The position numbers and the translations under genes were made by a program. A stretch of DNA of 64,000 nt from Coprinus comatus (lineage: Eukaryota > Basidiomycota > Agaricomycetes > Agaricales > Agaricaceae): positions 930,001-994,000 of the forward strand of contig JAWPGT010000008.1 of assembly GCA_034638255.1 (NCBI GenBank). The letters are read 5' to 3'. Position 1 is the stretch's first letter; each line of letters opens with the position of its first letter. Below the pieces are notes generated by a model. It had not been told where the DNA came from. It saw only the letters and a list, made by a program, of their open reading frames with translations, and did not search any database. Positions 59,700-64,000 of the stretch are shown one piece after another.

Positions 59700-62600
59700 T
59701 TAACTTCTCGCCAAAATCGCTCGAGCCTTTCTCTTCGACTTAGGAGGTAGGGGAAGATCACCAATCAACGCTTCTTCATAATGTTTCTTTTGAACATAAT
59801 GGTTCTGATTATCCTCCTGTTCTTGAGACGTAGATATCGACGATGATGTTGTAGGAGGAGGAGGTGGCGGTGGAGAATCTGATTCAGCAGTGATCAAATG
59901 TGCCAATGGATGTACCGTTGCCGAGCTGGGTTGAGTATGGAATCGAACACTAACGTTACTACTTGCTGTAGAAGGTACCGAATTCGTAACCATAGATGAC
60001 CTTCGTGACATTGACGAACTATTCGCATTCGCATTTTGATGAAGTAATCTCATCTCATTCCTCAACGCAGCCATTTCATCACGCATCAATCTAACCTCCT
60101 CCTTTGAGCTCGAATTCAAATTATCTTCCTCTTCAACCACCATATTCGTTTTCTTGTTCTTCTCCTGCAAATTTCTCACCTGTTCTCTCATCATCTCCAA
60201 TTCTTGTCTCATGGCTCTAACCTCCGGATTAATTGGTATCTCTCTCTCCTTCTCCTTATTCCTTTGTTCTTTCAATTGAACCAGATCCATCCTCATACTC
60301 CTTAATTCCTCCTGCAACACTGAAATATCACTCGAATTCGCATTATTCATCGTCGTCCTCGATGTCGTAGCCATCATAGAACTTGACATCATACTAGAAT
60401 CGGGTCGAGTAGGAGGTGGAGTTTGTACGAATGATGAAGAATATGATGGTGAAGTCGGCTGAGTCGCAATTGATGAAAACGAAGTATTATCATACGAAGG
60501 TGATGTAGCATCCACATCCACATCCATTCCCATACCCATTGAACCCATACTCACATTCACACCCAAAGCTCTTCCCTTCCCTTTCCCACCTCTACCACTT
60601 CTACCACTCTTATCCGAAGGTATAAGATCTCTCTCAGCAGCCAATTCCAATAAATCATTCAATCCTGTCAAAGTATCCCTTACCATTGAAACAACCTTTC
60701 TAACAACAACACCACTCCCACTACCTTCATCATCCCTATTCCTAATACTACGACCCCTATCCCTAATCCGACCCCTGCCATTCATTCTCTCATCACCTTC
60801 ATCTTCATCAGTATCCTCTTCACGTTGTCTCTTACGTGATAAAACAGAACCAGAAGAATGGTTAGTATATATAGATCTTGGTTGACTTTCACTACGATGT
60901 GAACGTGAACCATCATCGTGTGAAAGTGAACGACGTATGTTAATAGATCGTTCAGATGTTTCGAGGGAATTGGAATTGAGTGGGGCTCGGTTTTGATGAG
61001 GGAATGTAGTGGAAATGGATGATCCATCTTGACGAGGAGTCGAATGATATGGGGATTGAGGTTGAGATTGGGATTGAGCATTGGGAATTGGTAAACCAGT
61101 AAACGAATTCTGGAAATGGGTAGGAGTGCTTTGAGGAGGTGGCATATTCACATTGTTATTTCGTAAAGGAGTGGAATTCGCATCAGGTAAAACGGGATTG
61201 GCAGCAGTAGGTTGTTCAGGACGGAAGTTGGTCACAGGTCTTAGACGAGGAGGGGTTGGTGAACGTGAAGGTTCCGTCGAAACAGGCGCACTACTACTTG
61301 AATTTGACATAGCATATGGCAAAATCGTCGAAAATTGTTGTGTAGTAGAGATTGGTTTTGTAACGTAACATGCTTCACCGATCGGTGTCTGTTTTGATGC
61401 GTCCGATGTCAACGAGAGAGGTTGGACTGGTTCCAAACTGAACGGTACTGGTTGAGCAATGTCAGGTATCGCTACTGACGAAGCTTTAGGAGTCGAGTCA
61501 ATAATAGCGTCCAATGTACCCTGCGACTGATCATCGCCATCTGTATTCAAATCCGAATCACTCATCCTCATTGGCGACCCGGGGGTAATTGTTCCTGAAT
61601 GCGATTCTTCAGGTTGATTCTGATTTTGATTATTGGTAGCAGGTTGGGTCCCAGGAATTGAGATATTAATTTCCTGATTTTGTGATTGCCATGTTGGATC
61701 CTGAATGGATAGCTGTTGTAATGCAGATGGAGGTGAAGGTGGAGGAGGCAGAGGATCAATCTCTTCAATCTTCCCACAAGGAACAATAATCACTGGACTG
61801 GTAACAGGCGTTCCAAAGTCCATATCAGAATCATTGTCGTCAATCTCTTCCACAACATGCACCTGCGTCTCAGGAACAACTTTTTCCACTTCCGGTGATG
61901 GCTCTTTCTCTTCTTCCCTTGTCTCCGTAACGACTACCGATTCTGGCTCCAGTTCCACTTGTAAGTCATCCCCATTCTGAATTGCGGGAACAGCTACCTC
62001 CTTTTCTGCAGAAACCCTCGACGTTGGTTTTGGAGAACTTTCAACTGACCCACCAAGACTTGAAGTTGGCAATTCATCATCCAAAGTAATAAAACCTCCA
62101 GAACGGAAAGGTCCCAAAAACCCTCCAGATCGGAAACCCGGAACAGCAGAACGCCGAGACCAATCTGGAACATTAGGGCTCGGAATGCTGGGTGTTGGCA
62201 AAGGAGCTGAACAAGGAGGTGGAAGTGGGAGTGGAAGTGGAGGTGGAGAAGGTGAAGGTGGAAAGAGCACAGTTTCGGGTTCCGGTTTCGGTGTAATTGG
62301 AAAAAATGGCGGAGGCGATGAAGGAATTATCATAGGATGAGAAGATAATCCGCCAAGTCCAGGGATTTCGTCAGGTGACTCTGAACGAGCAGGTGATGGT
62401 GGTCGTGGAGGTGCGAAGATCGCAGGAGACCATGTCGGCCGGATTCGATTATCACCATTAATCGTTGCAGCTATATAGTTAAAATGTGAAAATATATCCC
62501 AGTACCTGGGTAATTATACAATACCTTTTTCCGTTTCCTGCGGCACAGGCGATGGAGATTTTGTGGGCAACTTGGCAGGAGATGCAGCAACAGGGGTAGA

Positions 62601-64000
62601 CATTGCACAATCCATATCGACGCTTGATGAAATAAATAAAACCACACCAGCGGGGAACTAAAAAAACTCACTCGATGCCTTGAGGAGATGGGGGAGAATG
62701 TGACACTCCATTCTGATGTGAATCATGTGGTGGAGGGGTTCTACTCTTTGATTTTGAAGCATGTGTTGGTGTGACAGAGAGTCGAGGAGTAGGAACTGTA
62801 TCGGTTGTTGTGGTAGGTTCTGCGGGTTCTTGTGGCAGAGGGACGATTTGTGGGACGGGGCTATGAGCAGGAGTAGAGTCGATGGATGTAGGAGTGAAAC
62901 TACGTATGACAATATGTTCTTTTGTGTCTTCTTCCTCCGCGTACAGAATGATGTCATCAAAATCAGCGTCCAAGTCATCGTCCTGGGGAATCACAATTTC
63001 TGGGACTGAAGGTGTGGATTCCTTTTCTAGTTCCTCTACAGTTATGGGTTCTACGGGTGGCGAAGGAGATGGGGATTTGTGTGGCTGCACATCGTAAGAT
63101 ACTTCAGGTGCATTGGAATCGTCGATGGAAACGGGATGAGATCGGGCTGGAATTTCAACAGGAGGGATAGGATTGTGAGGATTCGTATCTGTGTCTTCAA
63201 CCATAGGAACCGGAGAGGGTGATTTTTGAGGAGTATCTTGTGAAATTGGAGTGCTTTCCTATGTGATGTGAGAATGAAGCTCGGGATTGAAATTTGAAAT
63301 GAACTTGCCTTTTCAGGTTCTGGTACGATAGGTTCTGGTACAACAGGCTCTTGCGGTAACTTGAAAGAAAAAAGTTAGTATGATAGGGATGAAAGGTCAT
63401 GAAACATACAGGTTCTTCTCCAGCGACTTGTATTGGTTCTGGATTATCTGAAGTGATATCCATCACTGGGACGTCATTTTGTGTTGGTTGAATAATTGGT
63501 AGATCCTGGACGATGGAGACAGGTTCTGCTGGGGGAACAATGACTGCGGCGACCTCTTCCTGTTTGATTACATATTCATCTACCCAGACCCAATTTCCTT
63601 GTTCTGTTTTCTTCAAACCGCGTGTAATCATGCGACCATCTATTCCAGCACGAAGTTCGTCCTGGGTGAGTTTGAAGCCCTTGTGACCTCTCAAGGCCCA
63701 TCTGGACCAATCTAGAGGATGATAAGTGTGAAAGTGGAGGGAAGAGAAATGGAAAAACAAGCCTATTTTGAGGACATCCTTTTCATACTCTTCGTTCTCA
63801 AACTCTCTGTAGAAATCCCTGAGAAACTCTTCTCTGCTGATGAGCCAGTTTTTGTTGTAGCGAGCGAGGGCGCGATCGAAGGTAGGACATCTCCACTTGC
63901 GGGACATTGCGGTGGGATCTGAGGGTGTTGATTTTGTGGCATCGATGATTCCCTTGTTGCAAGCTTGTTCCGCCTCGTTGAAAAAGCGTTCGCAGAGACG
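59700..64000 (-). CDS. Very large Pro/Ser-rich coiled-coil protein, 5' end beyond window
   Basis: Read on the minus strand, the frame is already open at base 64000 (RLCERFFNEAEQACNKGIID) and passes through MSRKWRCPTFDRALARYNKN, WLISREEFLRDFYREFENEE and, after an intron near 63710-63780, WALRGHKGFKLTQDELRAGI. Introns also lie near 63375-63410, 63260-63310, 62640-62670 and 62475-62525. The remaining 1,100 or so residues are disordered: Pro-rich (PPLPLPLPPPCSAPLPTP), acidic (DDDLDADFDDI), Asn/Ser-rich. A coiled coil near the C-terminus (VLQEELRSMRMDLVQLKEQR, EVRAMRQELEMMREQVRNLQ, MRDEMAALRNEMRLLHQN) precedes a basic end, KSKRKARAILARS. The N-terminal conserved part looks like a real folded domain but is not recognised. 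Function unknown. Confidence 0.75.

Noticed and set aside
1..64000. CRISPR arrays, bacterial operons or ribosome binding sites
   Set aside because: None seen; the sequence is eukaryotic nuclear DNA with spliceosomal introns.

Overview
The window is nuclear DNA of a basidiomycete fungus, most probably an Agaricomycete. Genes are short multi-exon units with introns of about 50-80 nt (GT...AG, many with a CTAAC/CTGAC-like branch point). There are small secreted proteins of mushroom type, a tRNA-Lys with an intron, and a KDZ-class DNA transposon of a kind common in mushrooms. Base composition looks AT-rich. Gene models were rebuilt by hand from reading frames, splice sites and protein family patterns; no database search was possible.

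Layout. 1-5.1 kb: fragments of small secreted proteins, then an F-box gene and a TLDc/OXR1 gene lying between two inverted copies of a tRNA-Lys(CTT) gene. 5.1-9.3 kb: foldback repeat, tRNA fragment, a small secreted Kre9/Knh1-like protein and a dead old-yellow-enzyme gene. 9.5-11.6 kb: an apparently intact serine carboxypeptidase (S10). 11.8-24.4 kb: a 12.6-kb transposon with 0.7-1.3-kb terminal inverted repeats. It carries a KDZ transposase broken by three TGA codons, a gene with three RNase H1-N/Cauli_VI-like modules, and a gene of a mushroom-expanded family with an 11-residue repeat. 24.9-25.6 kb: a small secreted protein. 27-30.4 kb: a CTR copper transporter followed by a ferric/cupric reductase, a likely metal-uptake pair. 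30.8-34.2 kb: a multi-pass membrane protein and an acidic secreted protein. 34.2-37.5 kb: gene-poor. 37.6-42.2 kb: a large alpha/beta hydrolase of the YML020W/Mil1 type. 42.6-45.5 kb: an aldo/keto reductase with apparent 5-nt and 1-nt microexons, and a conserved unknown. 46.6-49.3 kb: an MFS transporter and a 62-residue secreted peptide. 50.2-52.8 kb: an IML2/TTC39-like protein. 53.7-55 kb: a truncated RecQ-like helicase between related inverted fragments. 55-59.7 kb: gene-poor. 59.7-64 kb: a very large Pro/Ser-rich coiled-coil protein running off the right edge.

The most unusual part is the transposon. It is bounded by matching inverted repeats, has two cargo genes that look intact or nearly so beside a dead transposase, and sits about 200 bp upstream of the carboxypeptidase start codon. 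The CTR and reductase genes fit one pathway: surface reduction of copper or iron followed by Cu(I) import.
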